Shown here one piece after another: positions 63,912-64,000 of a DNA stretch of 64,000 bases (positions are counted from its first letter, which is position 1; the number at the start of each line of letters is the position of its first letter). The notes beneath the pieces were generated by a model that saw nothing but the letters and a program-made list of their open reading frames with translations, had not been told where the DNA came from and made no database searches. The position numbers were made by a program, and so were the translations under genes. This DNA is from Mytilus galloprovincialis (lineage: Eukaryota > Mollusca > Bivalvia > Mytilida > Mytilidae), in assembly GCF_965363235.1 (NCBI RefSeq), contig NC_134846.1, positions 25,430,218 to 25,494,217 on the forward strand. The letters are read 5' to 3'.

Positions 63912-64000
63912 GTAATACATTCAATTGAATTCAAACTTTATTGTTATATAACCCAACTTATATGATTACTGACCAACTCAAAATAAGATAGAATTAAGAT

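Overview
The window looks like nuclear DNA of a marine bivalve, most likely a mussel (Mytilus-like). It is AT-rich, its genes are split into short exons by long introns, and it carries several dispersed repeats that I associate with mussel sequences, including one whose hallmark is the word gatgtggtatgattgcca. No operons, ribosomal RNA genes or CRISPR arrays were seen. Exon models were built by hand from splice signals and reading-frame continuity.

Genes. (1) A major facilitator superfamily (MFS) transporter on the + strand has 16 coding exons between 17321 and 35265. All junctions are in phase and give 522 residues with about 12 membrane helices. (2) A secreted trypsin-like serine protease on the - strand has 7 coding exons between 59329 and 41101. 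It gives 279 residues with the complete catalytic triad, the S1-site Asp, the RIVGG activation site and all five chymotrypsin-fold disulfides. Genes 1 and 2 are tail to tail. (3) The first exon of a third gene (+ strand, from 63056) encodes a signal-peptide-like start and runs off the window; it is head to head with the protease. The genes show no obvious joint function.

Layout. 1-17318: gene-poor and repeat-rich, with two short inverted-repeat transposons (10206-10590 and 11258-11404) flanked by 8-bp target duplications. 17319-35265: the transporter; its introns hold a 1.2-kb palindromic element (20104-21271), a tRNA-derived SINE (32506-32768) and other repeats. 35266-41100: intergenic, with an array of 161-bp tandem units (39331-40110). 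41101-59329: the protease; nearly all of its 18 kb is intron filled with mobile DNA, including two more palindromic elements (44736-46216, 48020-48449), a 0.5-kb element (46360-46857), a 6.2-kb block bounded by inverted repeats (48531-54735), several arrays with a period near 161 bp, and a 3.3-kb element with TA duplications (55752-59039). 59330-64000: intergenic repeats and the start of gene 3.

The most interesting signal is a trio of foldback DNA elements (20104, 44736, 48020). They share a terminal consensus close to AGCYNCRGTC and a TTA target duplication. Each is filled with its own iterated word at about 10-11 bp spacing, arranged so that the two arms are complementary. One of them still holds a 48-codon open frame.
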